In this document: in pieces, positions 8,153-16,712 of the stretch
Numbering within the stretch: the first letter of the stretch is position 1
Layout: every line of letters begins with the position of its first letter
NCBI GenBank assembly: GCA_028532915.1
Contig: JAQQAI010000006.1
Coordinates: 1 to 64,000, forward strand
Length of the DNA: 64,000 nt
Reading direction: 5' to 3'
Source of the DNA: Sphaerochaetaceae bacterium
Lineage (GTDB): Bacteria > Spirochaetota > Spirochaetia > Sphaerochaetales > Sphaerochaetaceae
Translations under genes and position numbers: made by a program
The notes under the pieces: generated by a model
Told to the model about the DNA's origin: nothing
Seen by the model: only the letters and a program-made list of their open reading frames with translations
Database searches by the model: none

Positions 8153-9487
8153 ATGAAAAAGCTATTACTCGTTTTAACTATTGTGTTTTGTTCACTTGCT
8201 GTTGTTTCAGCGAATGGGACAACAGAAGAGAGTGCAGTTGCTGCAGCTGCCGATGATCGAATTGAAATAACCTTCTGGCATGCTCTCGGGGATGCGGCCC
8301 GATCGGGATGGATTCAGGACAGAGTCGATGAGTTCAACGCCTCTCAGGACACATATGTTGTGACTCAGGAAGCGAAAGGAAGTTACAGAGACACTCTTCA
8401 GGCAGCGATCCTTGCAGACAAGCAGGGGAATCCTCCTTCACTGGTTCACGTGTTCGAAGTGGGGAGCCAGCTTGCCTACGATTCCGGGATCTTCATGCCG
8501 ATCGGTGATATCGGAAACTTCGACACCGACGATTACATAGCTCCGGTTCTCAACTACTATACGATAGACGGGAAGGTAAACTCTATTCCGTTCAATTCCT
8601 CATCTCCGGTTCTCTATATCAACACCGACAAACTTGTTGAAGCAGGATTCCCTGCAGACTATGTTCCCGATACTTTCGATGACATGATCGGTGCGATCGA
8701 GACCGCCCGTGAAAGGAACGTCGAAGGTGCGAACATTTCCTTCGCTCTGCACGCATGGTATTTCGAGCAGTGGATGGCCGAACAGGGAGCTATGCTCGTG
8801 AACAACGACAACGGACGTGAGGCAAGAGCTACCGAAGTGAATCTCACAAGTGATGCAGCAGTGAAGATCGGGAACTTCATGAAAGAACTGGGTGAAAAAG
8901 ATATCTATTCATATACAGGACGTTTCGAGGACTGGGACGGAAGTGATGCTATCTTCAAAGGCGGACAGTCCATGTTCCACATCACAAGTACGGCCGACCT
9001 GGGCAATATCGCAAAAGCTGTCGAAGGTTCGTTCACCATGGGCGTAGGGAAACTTCCGATTCCTGCCGGCGAAATGAGAAACGGTACTGTTATCGGCGGA
9101 GGATCCATCTGGGTCACGAAGAATCAGAGTGAAGCTCAACTCGAAGGGGCCCGTGATTTCGCTCTCTTCCTCACAAATACCGACAATATGATCAGCTGGC
9201 ACAAACTCACAGGTTACTATCCGGTGAGAAACTCTTCGGTCGATAAACTCAGAGAAGAGGGATGGTTCACAGGGGATGCAAAACAGCTTGTCGCTTTCAA
9301 TCAGCTTCTCACCACGATCTCCAACAGTGCGACTGCAGGAGCTCTCGGCGGTACTCTCCTCGATAACAGAACGATCATCGAACAGGCCATGCAGAAGATC
9401 CTCCAAGGCGGCGATGTTATGAGCGCTCTTCAGGAAGCCAAAGATATCGCAGATGCAAAACTGGCTGAGTACAACGCAAACTTCTAA
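8153..9487 (+). CDS. Sugar ABC transporter, extracellular solute-binding protein
   Basis: A 444-residue family-1 binding protein, UgpB-like in style. The signal peptide is followed by AVVSANGTTEE, a common mature end in spirochaetal binding proteins (Ala-Asn-Gly rather than a clear lipobox Cys). The body begins RIEITFWHALGDAARSGW and has the usual two-lobe pattern with NPPSLVHVFEVGSQLAYDSG, PFNSSSPVLYIN and GGGSIWVTK. AAGGAG precedes the ATG. It is the first gene of an importer operon for a sugar or glycerol-phosphate-type solute. A strong hairpin separates it from the permease genes, as expected where the binding protein is made in excess. Confidence 0.9.
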   Translation: MKKLLLVLTIVFCSLAVVSANGTTEESAVAAAADDRIEITFWHALGDAARSGWIQDRVDEFNASQDTYVVTQEAKGSYRDTLQAAILADKQGNPPSLVHVFEVGSQLAYDSGIFMPIGDIGNFDTDDYIAPVLNYYTIDGKVNSIPFNSSSPVLYINTDKLVEAGFPADYVPDTFDDMIGAIETARERNVEGANISFALHAWYFEQWMAEQGAMLVNNDNGREARATEVNLTSDAAVKIGNFMKELGEKDIYSYTGRFEDWDGSDAIFKGGQSMFHITSTADLGNIAKAVEGSFTMGVGKLPIPAGEMRNGTVIGGGSIWVTKNQSEAQLEGARDFALFLTNTDNMISWHKLTGYYPVRNSSVDKLREEGWFTGDAKQLVAFNQLLTTISNSATAGALGGTLLDNRTIIEQAMQKILQGGDVMSALQEAKDIADAKLAEYNANF

Positions 9488-9513
9488 GAATCAGACACAC
9501 AAACAACCAAGGT

Positions 9514-9541
9514 GCGGGGGTCTGTCTCAGACAGTCCCCGC
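9514..9541 (+). terminator. Intercistronic hairpin (attenuator or mRNA-stabilising)
   Basis: GCGGGG (9514-9519) pairs with CCCCGC (9536-9541) and inside it CTGTC (9522-9526) pairs with GACAG (9530-9534) around a 3-nt loop. The weak tail TCCATTTT follows. It sits between the binding-protein stop and the permease start, so it probably reduces read-through or protects the upstream message. Confidence 0.7.
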
Positions 9542-9561
9542 TCCATTTTCGGAGCTCATAT

Positions 9562-10494
9562 ATGAAAGATGATCACGGTGTGTTCAGATCGCGTTTCACG
9601 GTCTGGCTCTACCTTTCCCCTACAATTCTTATCCTTGCGGTGTTCATTTTCTACCCGGCATGGAAGTCGATCATACTAGGCTTTTACAGAAGCAATCTTT
9701 TTCTGGGTACACGTACATTCATAGGTCTCGAGAATTTCAGAAATCTGTTCACCGGGATATTGTCTCCCGGATTCATCCAGGTTATGGTCCAGACAGTACT
9801 GTTCAGTACGCTTGTAGTCCTTTTCGGACTGAGTTTTTCTCTGTTTCTTGCCGTTCAGGCAAATAAGAATGTAAAAGGGGCGAAAGTCTACAGGATGCTC
9901 CTCATCTGGCCGTTTGCACTTTCTCCTGCGATCGCAGCTACCATATACCTGTTCATGTTCAATCCCGAAGTAGGGATCGTTAATACGGTTTTCGATGCGC
10001 TGTTCGGCATGAGACCCCGATGGCTTGATTCTCCTGTTCTGGCATTCTTCCTTGTCGTTGCAGCATCGGTATGGAAGAATATCGGATACAACATCGTATT
10101 CTACCTTGCCTCGCTGCAGAGTATCCCCAAAACTCCTCTCGAAGCTGCCTCTATCGACGGAGCATCCCGGTTCCAGTCGTTCAAAATGGTGATGTTTCCT
10201 CTGCTCAGTCCAACTACATTCTTCCTTCTGTTCACGAATCTCACTTTCAGTTTCTTTGACTCGTTCGCAATCATTGATGTGCTGACAAAAGGAGGCCCGA
10301 TCGGTCCTGCCCCGTTTTTCGACAACGAAGGGATAACCACGACCTTGATGTACAAAGTCTATCTGGACGGCTTCGGAGGAAGCAGCAATATGGGTTTTGC
10401 GGCATCTGAAGCTCTGGTGATGATGTCGATCGTCGCGATATTCACATTTCTACAATTCCGTTTCCTTGCAAAACGGGTACATTACGAAGGATAA
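9562..10494 (+). CDS. Sugar ABC transporter permease (UgpA/MalF type)
   Basis: A 310-residue inner-membrane protein with six predicted helices. The EAA loop that docks the ATPase is present as LEAASIDGASRFQSFKMVMF near residues 193-212. The N-terminus RFTVWLYLSPTILILAVFIF matches the MalF/UgpA family. It should pair with the next gene's product to form the translocation channel. There is no ATP-binding gene in the operon, so a shared MsmK/UgpC-like ATPase encoded elsewhere is expected. Confidence 0.9.
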   Translation: MKDDHGVFRSRFTVWLYLSPTILILAVFIFYPAWKSIILGFYRSNLFLGTRTFIGLENFRNLFTGILSPGFIQVMVQTVLFSTLVVLFGLSFSLFLAVQANKNVKGAKVYRMLLIWPFALSPAIAATIYLFMFNPEVGIVNTVFDALFGMRPRWLDSPVLAFFLVVAASVWKNIGYNIVFYLASLQSIPKTPLEAASIDGASRFQSFKMVMFPLLSPTTFFLLFTNLTFSFFDSFAIIDVLTKGGPIGPAPFFDNEGITTTLMYKVYLDGFGGSSNMGFAASEALVMMSIVAIFTFLQFRFLAKRVHYEG

Positions 10495-10496
10495 TC

Positions 10497-11390
10497 ATGA
10501 ACAGAAAAGAACCGGTGTGGGTACACATCATTTTGATAACAGCATCATTTTTCATCTGTTTCCCGCTGATCTTTGCACTCATCAAATCGACACAGCAGCT
10601 GTCGGTGGTGACCTCTGCATCTTTGATACCGGGAAAAGAATTTTTCAATAATTTCAAAGTGGTCTGGAACGACTATAATCTGGGGCGTTATATAAGAAAC
10701 TCCCTGTGGATATCTGTCTGGGTCGCCTCAGGAAAGATCGTTCTCTCGCTTCTTGCCTCCCATGCCCTTGTATTCTACCGCTTCAGAGGAAAGAGTCTCA
10801 TCTTCGGTTTCATCGTAATCACACTGATGTTTCCGACAGAGATACTGATTCTCGGTCTGTTCGAGCTGGTGAGTAATCAGGGGGCTTCATCACTCGTACA
10901 ACTTATTCAGTGGATGTTCAATCCTGTTGAATTCTTTTTCGCACCGACAAAGTACGGGTTCGGATGGGGAGACAGCACGATCGGGATCATCGTTCCGTTT
11001 CTCGCATCGGCTACGGGAGTGTTTCTGTTCAGACAGCATTTTCTGTCGATACCGAAGGCCCTTGCCGACTCTGCACGGATTGACGGAGCGAACTCGTTTC
11101 AGTTTCTCACCCGGATTATCATACCGATGAGTAAAAATACGATAGGTGCTCTTGCTCTGATCCAGTTCGTATATGTATGGGACCAGTACATCTGGCCGAG
11201 GATCATCATCAGAAGAAGTGCCAATCAGGTGGTACAGGTGGGACTCAACATGATAGTGGCGACAGGAGAATCTGTTCAGTGGGGACAGGTGATGTGTGCA
11301 ACGGTCATCGCGATAGTTCCTCCGCTGCTCGTTTTCGCACTCTTATACCGCGCTTTCATGAACGGATATGCCCTTTCATCGGATAAATAA
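10497..11390 (+). CDS. Sugar ABC transporter permease (UgpE/MalG type)
   Basis: A 297-residue inner-membrane protein starting 2 nt after the preceding stop. It has six helices and the MalG-type EAA loop ALADSARIDGANSFQFLTRI near residues 186-205. The partner permease and binding protein are immediately upstream. Substrate is not deducible; the binding protein suggests an oligosaccharide, polyol or glycerol-3-phosphate-like ligand. Confidence 0.9.
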   Translation: MNRKEPVWVHIILITASFFICFPLIFALIKSTQQLSVVTSASLIPGKEFFNNFKVVWNDYNLGRYIRNSLWISVWVASGKIVLSLLASHALVFYRFRGKSLIFGFIVITLMFPTEILILGLFELVSNQGASSLVQLIQWMFNPVEFFFAPTKYGFGWGDSTIGIIVPFLASATGVFLFRQHFLSIPKALADSARIDGANSFQFLTRIIIPMSKNTIGALALIQFVYVWDQYIWPRIIIRRSANQVVQVGLNMIVATGESVQWGQVMCATVIAIVPPLLVFALLYRAFMNGYALSSDK

Positions 11391-11454
11391 CCACATTCTC
11401 TTTTCTCTAATACGGGCAAAAACAGCAATCCTCTCCTCTGTCGCTGCATAACTG

Positions 11455-11463
11455 TGCTATAAT
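11455..11463 (+). promoter_or_regulatory. Extended -10 promoter candidate
   Basis: TGC followed by TATAAT at 11458-11463 makes a perfect extended -10 element 46 nt before the GNAT-fusion start. No good -35 is visible 17 nt upstream, which is usual for extended -10 promoters. Confidence 0.5.
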
Positions 11464-11509
11464 GGCCCCGAGACAGCTTATTTGATGAGGATGAGTAAAG
11501 GAACACGCG

Positions 11510-13339
11510 ATGAATACAGGCCCTACTGAAACAGTTTTTCCAACAAACCGCTCTGTCGGCAGCAGGATAATGAGCATAGCACGGAGACTGCACCTTCCCC
11601 CGTGGTTGTTCGATCACAGCCGGACGTATCTCATGGAAGTTCCTGTGCTGCCCTCAGCTGTGCACGATTACACCGTCAGACCTGCAGCTTTGAATGATCT
11701 TCCTCTTCTTGCTGTGTGCAGAGAGATGGAGGATGTTGATAAGGGTGTTTCTCTTTTTACTGAAAGAATTAACAGTGGAGCCTCCTGTTATCTTGTCTTC
11801 GATAAAGAAGAGAATCTTCTGGGATATGCCTGGGTCACGGAAACTCAGAATCTGTTCGAAGATGATGACAGAATCGCCGTGAGCTGCTCAGCCGATGAGG
11901 CCTACATCTTCGACACCTTTCTCCATCCGGGTTCCAGGGGAAAGGGACTGTACAGAATACTGATTTCACACCTTCAGCATGACCTGGCTGTGAAGAATAA
12001 AAAGAGATTTTATGTTCTTGTCGATCATATGAATGCCGTGAGCATCAAGGCGCATCAGAAACTCGGTGCAACGACTTTGGAACTCATCAGCTACACATGT
12101 ATCGCCGGAATATGTCACTATACGATGAAGACACCTGAAAAGAGGCGCGGTTATCTGCGCCGATTCCGCTCATCGCGTCCGTGTGATTCTCTCTCTCTTC
12201 ATCCTCAAAACCCGCGGCGGTTTGAATTGGCAGTCACCCGCATAAATGCAGAATCTGACTGGAATCGGGTAAAAGAGCGTCTTGAAGAATGTGAAAAATC
12301 GGACAGTGACACCAACACACCTTTCAGCGGCCCTTCAGTCGTACAAGTATGGTGGGAATCAGATATCAAAGATAAGGAAGATCTGTTTCTTCTCGAGATG
12401 ATCGATACAGAGCGTTCGCAGACGGCAGCGTACGGATTCTTCCGCCTCTACGAGGATCGAAACCGGTTCGCTCACCCGAAAAAACTATCCCTCTTCGATG
12501 ATGTCTATTTCATGCATACCACGATGTTCACCCGATGCGGGAATCTTCAATCTCACGATGTGATGAGATTTCTCACCTCACGGCACTGCATGAAGGTTAT
12601 TCAAAAAGAGACGGGAGCCGATGTTATGGTCTTCCACCGTCTGTCTCCGCAGCAGCTTCCGACCCTCTCGAGAGGCAGGCTAACCCGGTGGGATGTAAAG
12701 TTCGAAGCCGATTATCCTGTGCTTGAAGGAAGTGCAACGGGAACCCCTCTTCAAAGCGATATCGGCGAACATACATTGAGAGATCTGAAGAAACAGGCTA
12801 AGAGGTTAAAGAACAGGTTCACCACAGAGAGAGTTACCGACCGCTTCGAGCTCGGGCTGATGAATGAACAGGATCGGGAGAATGTCCTGCAGCGGTTTTT
12901 CACCATCTTCACTTCCAGCTGGCAGCATCAGTGGATGGAAGAGAGCGACTGCGTAGACAACGAGCTTTACGAGAAGAAACTGAGAGAATATACCCGCCGA
13001 TGGGCGGCTGACGGGAGTGCCGTCATCTACATCACATCCGTGAAGGAGATCGATATGAGCTATCTCTTCACACTTCAAAAGGGACAGTACTGCTGGTGTC
13101 TTCTCATAGGATATGATCCGCAGTATAAGACTTACTCACCGGGGAAAGCGGTTCTTATCGACATGCTCGCCGATACATGGGATAATGGAATCAGAGAATA
13201 CTATCTGGGTGGAAATGTCGTCGGATGGAAGAACGAGTGGTTTACCAGATGTCCGCCGCTTCACACTATGGAACTGTGGTTGACGTCTGATAAGGCTTTC
13301 ATCCATCGTATGAAACTTTTTGTCAGGAAAAGTCATTAG
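11510..13339 (+). CDS. Two-domain acetyltransferase (GNAT + CelD/FemAB-like)
   Basis: A 609-residue protein with two acyltransferase-fold halves. Residues about 55-205 form a GNAT domain with DTFLHPGSRGKGLYRILI (acetyl-CoA loop SRGKGL) and a C-terminal HQKLGAT. Residues about 265-600 form a CelD/BcsL-like GNAT (Acetyltransf_6 type) with TLRDLKKQAKRLKNRF, RFFTIFTSSWQHQWME and GIREYYLGGNVVGWKNEW. CelD-like enzymes are often found in polysaccharide loci and are thought to acylate sugars or precursors. AAAGGA precedes the ATG. The gene lies 11 nt before the ManC-like gene, so the pair probably supplies or modifies an amino- or acyl-sugar of the polymer. Confidence 0.7.
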   Translation: MNTGPTETVFPTNRSVGSRIMSIARRLHLPPWLFDHSRTYLMEVPVLPSAVHDYTVRPAALNDLPLLAVCREMEDVDKGVSLFTERINSGASCYLVFDKEENLLGYAWVTETQNLFEDDDRIAVSCSADEAYIFDTFLHPGSRGKGLYRILISHLQHDLAVKNKKRFYVLVDHMNAVSIKAHQKLGATTLELISYTCIAGICHYTMKTPEKRRGYLRRFRSSRPCDSLSLHPQNPRRFELAVTRINAESDWNRVKERLEECEKSDSDTNTPFSGPSVVQVWWESDIKDKEDLFLLEMIDTERSQTAAYGFFRLYEDRNRFAHPKKLSLFDDVYFMHTTMFTRCGNLQSHDVMRFLTSRHCMKVIQKETGADVMVFHRLSPQQLPTLSRGRLTRWDVKFEADYPVLEGSATGTPLQSDIGEHTLRDLKKQAKRLKNRFTTERVTDRFELGLMNEQDRENVLQRFFTIFTSSWQHQWMEESDCVDNELYEKKLREYTRRWAADGSAVIYITSVKEIDMSYLFTLQKGQYCWCLLIGYDPQYKTYSPGKAVLIDMLADTWDNGIREYYLGGNVVGWKNEWFTRCPPLHTMELWLTSDKAFIHRMKLFVRKSH

Positions 13340-13350
13340 AGAGGGTAAAT

Positions 13351-14646
13351 ATGCAGGTATTGCTGTTATCAGGGGGATCGGGAAAACGTCTTTGGCCGCT
13401 TTCGAACGAAGTGAGGTCTAAACAGTTCCTTCAGGTGCTGAAAAGTCCTTCAGGAGAGAGTGAATCGATGGTGCAGAGAGTGTACCGTCAAATACGGGAG
13501 GCGGGAATCACAAGTGAGCTCACCATTGCGAGCAACCGGGGACAGAAGGAAAGTCTTCAGATGCAGCTGGGCTCTTCGGTCAACCTCGTACTCGAACCCG
13601 AAAGGAGAGATACCTTTCCTGCGATCGCGCTTGCATGTACCTTTCTTCATCTAAAGAAGAATGTTCCTCTCGACGAGGTGGTGGTGGTCCTTCCCGTTGA
13701 TGTGTATGCGGATTTAGACTATTTCAAGACTCTTATAGAGATGGAGAAGGTGATACTGAACGGGGAAGCTGATATGGCTCTGATGGGAATCACTCCTGAT
13801 TCTCCGTCGGAAAAGTACGGATATATCCTTCCCGAAGAGAATATTCGGGAGAATGTGATACGTGTGAAAGGTTTCAGCGAGAAACCGGATACTGCCCGTG
13901 CCCAAATGCTTGTCGATGAAGGTGCCTTCTGGAACGGGGGTGTGTTCGCATTCTCTCTCGGTTATCTTCTCAAAGATGAGAAGTTCCTGAGCCGCTGCGA
14001 CTCATTTGAGCAGAGACTCGAAGACTACGGGCAGCTGAAGAAGACGAGTTTCGACTATGAGGTCGTCGAGCAGTGTGATTCTCTGGCGATGGTTCCCTAC
14101 AGCGGACAGTGGAAGGATCTCGGTTCATGGAATGTTCTCACTTCAGTTATCGAAAATTCTCCGTCCGACACTATCCTCATCGAGGAAGATTTCGGAAATA
14201 CCCATATCATCAATGAACTGGACATCCCAGTTCTCGCTCTGGGAACGAAGAATATGATAATCTGTTCCAGCTTCGACGGGATTCTGGTTGCCGATCTGGA
14301 TCACTGCAGCAATCTGAAAGAACATGCACAGAAGCTGACCGCGAAACCCCGCAGGGAACAGTTTCTGTGGGGGAGCTCGCACATTGTCGATATCACAAGA
14401 CTTCCTGACGGTACAGAAGCTCCACTGCATCGGATCGTTGTCAACGGAGGAATGACCTCTGACGTCCTTTTGGATAATGATTCTTCATCAGTCCTCACGA
14501 TCCTCTTCGGAAACGGCGAGATTTCTATAGATGATGAGAAAAAAGAGATCGAAAGAGGGGATGTCCTGGAAGTTGCTAAAGGTGTCTCATACCGTCTTTC
14601 GGCAGAAAGCGAGATGGTGGTATTGAAATTACCGGTCGTTCCTTAG
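13351..14646 (+). CDS. manC: Mannose-1-phosphate guanylyltransferase (ManC-like)
   Basis: A 431-residue sugar-nucleotide pyrophosphorylase. LLSGGSGKRLWPLS at the N-terminus is the nucleotide-binding signature of the ManC/CpsB family (usual form LSGGSGTRLWPL); SEKYGYI, FSEKPD and FWNGGVFAF follow in order. The last 80 residues form a cupin-like tail (HRIVVNGG ... LFGNGEISIDDEKKEIERGD), but no isomerase activity can be claimed. It should make GDP-mannose or a related GDP-hexose for the polysaccharide made by downstream genes. Its stop overlaps the convergent lipoprotein stop by 4 nt. Confidence 0.85.
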   Translation: MQVLLLSGGSGKRLWPLSNEVRSKQFLQVLKSPSGESESMVQRVYRQIREAGITSELTIASNRGQKESLQMQLGSSVNLVLEPERRDTFPAIALACTFLHLKKNVPLDEVVVVLPVDVYADLDYFKTLIEMEKVILNGEADMALMGITPDSPSEKYGYILPEENIRENVIRVKGFSEKPDTARAQMLVDEGAFWNGGVFAFSLGYLLKDEKFLSRCDSFEQRLEDYGQLKKTSFDYEVVEQCDSLAMVPYSGQWKDLGSWNVLTSVIENSPSDTILIEEDFGNTHIINELDIPVLALGTKNMIICSSFDGILVADLDHCSNLKEHAQKLTAKPRREQFLWGSSHIVDITRLPDGTEAPLHRIVVNGGMTSDVLLDNDSSSVLTILFGNGEISIDDEKKEIERGDVLEVAKGVSYRLSAESEMVVLKLPVVP

Positions 14647-15239
14647 AATGCGCGAACCGCTCTTACAAGAAAAAGCTCTGTTTTCTCGATCTTGCCTGTG
14701 ACCCCTTCGGTAAATCCCTGCCCCCAGGCAAAGTTCTCGTCGAATTCGGAGGAACTCCAGTAACCGAAACCTTCCTTCTGCAGTTCACCGAGATCTTTTT
14801 GGGCGAGCTCCCAGAAGACCAGATCGAGCTCATCCAGAGAGGGGAGGAACCAGTCATCATATTCGCCGATCGTCAGCTCATCGCAATAGGTGGCTGCCTG
14901 AGGCCTCATCTCGAGCTCCCTGATAATCTGTGCGATCTTTTGAGTGTTCTGCTTTCCTTCACCTATTGCGGTAGATGTGCCGCCTATCACAGAACCGTAT
15001 GATCCCCACTGCAAAGAGAGCTCGGTTTCAGGCGGAGCAAGCTCCAGATATCTCCACCCGTCGCTGTACTCTCCCTTATCGTAGAAGACAAGACCTCCTG
15101 CAGGCCCTGTGTCTCCCGGGATATAGGTCTTTTCGACTACCACTTTCTCTTCTTCAGGGGTCGTCTGACAGCCTGAGAGAACCACAGCAGATATCATTAG
15201 TATTGCAGACAGCAGAACTCTGATTTTTGGACGGTTCAC
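14643..15239 (-). CDS. DUF1566-type lipoprotein
   Basis: A 198-residue protein with GTG start; AAGGAG lies about 6 nt upstream. The signal peptide ends at the lipobox VVLSGC. The mature part begins with an acidic linker, then GDTGPAGGLVFYDKGEYSDG, LELAPPE, DWFLPSLDELDLVFWEL, GYWSSSE and VRAVRAF, the pattern of DUF1566/Lcl C-terminal domains that occur on bacterial surfaces. It is 10 nt downstream of the GGDEF-like gene on the same strand, so it may be a co-expressed envelope component. Role unknown. Confidence 0.8.
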   Translation of the reverse strand: MNRPKIRVLLSAILMISAVVLSGCQTTPEEEKVVVEKTYIPGDTGPAGGLVFYDKGEYSDGWRYLELAPPETELSLQWGSYGSVIGGTSTAIGEGKQNTQKIAQIIRELEMRPQAATYCDELTIGEYDDWFLPSLDELDLVFWELAQKDLGELQKEGFGYWSSSEFDENFAWGQGFTEGVTGKIEKTELFLVRAVRAF

Positions 15240-15249
15240 CTATGACTCC

Positions 15250-16599
15250 TTATTCTTCGCTTTTGTAGGTGGTGCTGATGATGTTCGAATAGATCATATA
15301 GCCGCCTCTCTCCCTCTCTTTTACCGCAAACGTTGCTATCTCGGCAAGCCTGATGAGTGTGTTGACCTCGTCACTGTGTTCGGGATAGAGCGATATACCT
15401 GTTGAGACTGTCGCCTTGATGAATTGCTCATTGACTTCAAAGGGTTCGCTGAAGACATTGCTGATCTTCTTTGCGACGGCAAGCACATCACGGCGGTTTC
15501 TCAGACCGTTGAGCAGGACAATGAACTTGTCACCCCCCAATCTTGCGACCAGGTCGCTCTTTCGCACCTGTTCTTTGATTCTTCCCGCTATCAGCTGCAG
15601 CAGCCGGTCTCCAACCTTATGGCTGTAGCGTTCGTTAATATCGGTGAATCTGTCAACGTTGATGCTGAGAAAGGCCACGATGTCTTCCGTATACCGGGCC
15701 TGCGAGATGGTCATCTTGGCCTGATCATGAAAGAAGTTTCTGTTGGGGACACCCGTGAGGATATCCTGAGTCGCAAGGAATGAGAGTTTGTCTTCGAGTT
15801 TCTTCTGGTAGGTGATATTCTCGATCGCACCGTCGTAGTAGATGACTTCCTTGTTCTCATTGAAAACGGCTCGTGCATTGTCTCTCACCCAGATCGTTTC
15901 ACCGTCATACGGTTCGATCTCGAAGATCAGTCCGTGGATGAACCGGTCTCTGTCAATGATCTCCTTCCATGTAGAGTGCTGATCGGGATCCTTGAACAGT
16001 GAGAAATAATTTTCTCTGCGCAGAACTTCAAGGTTCGGGGCTCTGAGGATATTCACCATCGTCTTGTTAATATCGATGAAATTCCCTTCGGTGTCTATGC
16101 GGTAGAGACCCGAGGGGACACTGTCGAAAAGAGAACTGTCTTCGGAAGAGGGTGAAATGATCTGTTCAAGGTGGTGGGATGTGATCTCCGCCGTATCTTC
16201 CGATACTTTGATGTCATTGAGTTCACGGAGAATCGAGTTCAAGGCGTTCTGGGCATCTGTTACATGAAGACCGTGAATCTGCATTCTGGTGTTTTCTATC
16301 ACAGGGGACTCATTCTCACTTATCACAAGGATATATCGGAATGATCCGACTTCCAGCAATATCCTGATCATCTTGGACACGGTGTAGAAGTCCTCCATGT
16401 CATTGGAAAGGATCGCTGCATCATATCGTTTGTTCTTGGTCGCGGAAAGCCCTTCAACCATTGAATTCACGCATGAGAGGTTCGAGATGTTCTCTTTGAG
16501 CAGCTGTTCCAACTCGGATTTAAGGGGGGTGACCTCAGTGATGAAAATAGTATGTATCGAATCTATCATAAAACCTCGCAATAAATGAGTTGAATTCAT
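15250..16599 (-). CDS. Receiver-like/PAS/degenerate GGDEF protein, probable c-di-GMP sensor
   Basis: A 449-residue protein. Residues about 10-140 look like a receiver-type alpha/beta domain; about 165-285 is a PAS/PAC domain (LFDSVPSGLYRIDTEGNF ... WVRDNARAVFNE); about 290-440 is a GGDEF domain starting at LATQDILTGVPNRNFFHD. The active-site loop reads RLGGDKF: the catalytic Glu of GG(D/E)EF is Lys, so cyclase activity is doubtful. The inhibitory-site RxxD (RKSD) lies five residues upstream and is intact. It may therefore bind c-di-GMP and transmit a signal. ATG at 16599 is preceded by CAGGAG; a later ATG at 16569 is also possible. Divergent from the glycosyltransferase operon. Confidence 0.85.
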   Translation of the reverse strand: MNSTHLLRGFMIDSIHTIFITEVTPLKSELEQLLKENISNLSCVNSMVEGLSATKNKRYDAAILSNDMEDFYTVSKMIRILLEVGSFRYILVISENESPVIENTRMQIHGLHVTDAQNALNSILRELNDIKVSEDTAEITSHHLEQIISPSSEDSSLFDSVPSGLYRIDTEGNFIDINKTMVNILRAPNLEVLRRENYFSLFKDPDQHSTWKEIIDRDRFIHGLIFEIEPYDGETIWVRDNARAVFNENKEVIYYDGAIENITYQKKLEDKLSFLATQDILTGVPNRNFFHDQAKMTISQARYTEDIVAFLSINVDRFTDINERYSHKVGDRLLQLIAGRIKEQVRKSDLVARLGGDKFIVLLNGLRNRRDVLAVAKKISNVFSEPFEVNEQFIKATVSTGISLYPEHSDEVNTLIRLAEIATFAVKERERGGYMIYSNIISTTYKSEE

Positions 16600-16677
16600 T
16601 ATCCTATCTCCTGTGGAGGTATGTCAATGATAATTGCCGAGGAATCTTCACCAATACAGCCTTTTATGAAAATAGTG

Positions 16678-16706
16678 TAGAAATGGGTAATTCTATAGCG
16701 TATACT
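16678..16706 (+). promoter_or_regulatory. Candidate promoter of the glycosyltransferase operon
   Basis: TATACT (-10) at 16701-16706 ends 6 nt before the ATG at 16713. The -35 at 16678-16683 (TAGAAA, 4 of 6 matches) is weak, with 17-nt spacing. There is no Shine-Dalgarno before this ATG, so a leaderless mRNA is likely. Confidence 0.4.
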
Positions 16707-16712
16707 AAGTAC

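Noticed and set aside
16590-16712. Longer N-terminus for the first GT4 gene (TTG 16590 or ATG 16683)
   Set aside because: It overlaps the divergent gene's start, and family members begin immediately before the IPRRF motif.
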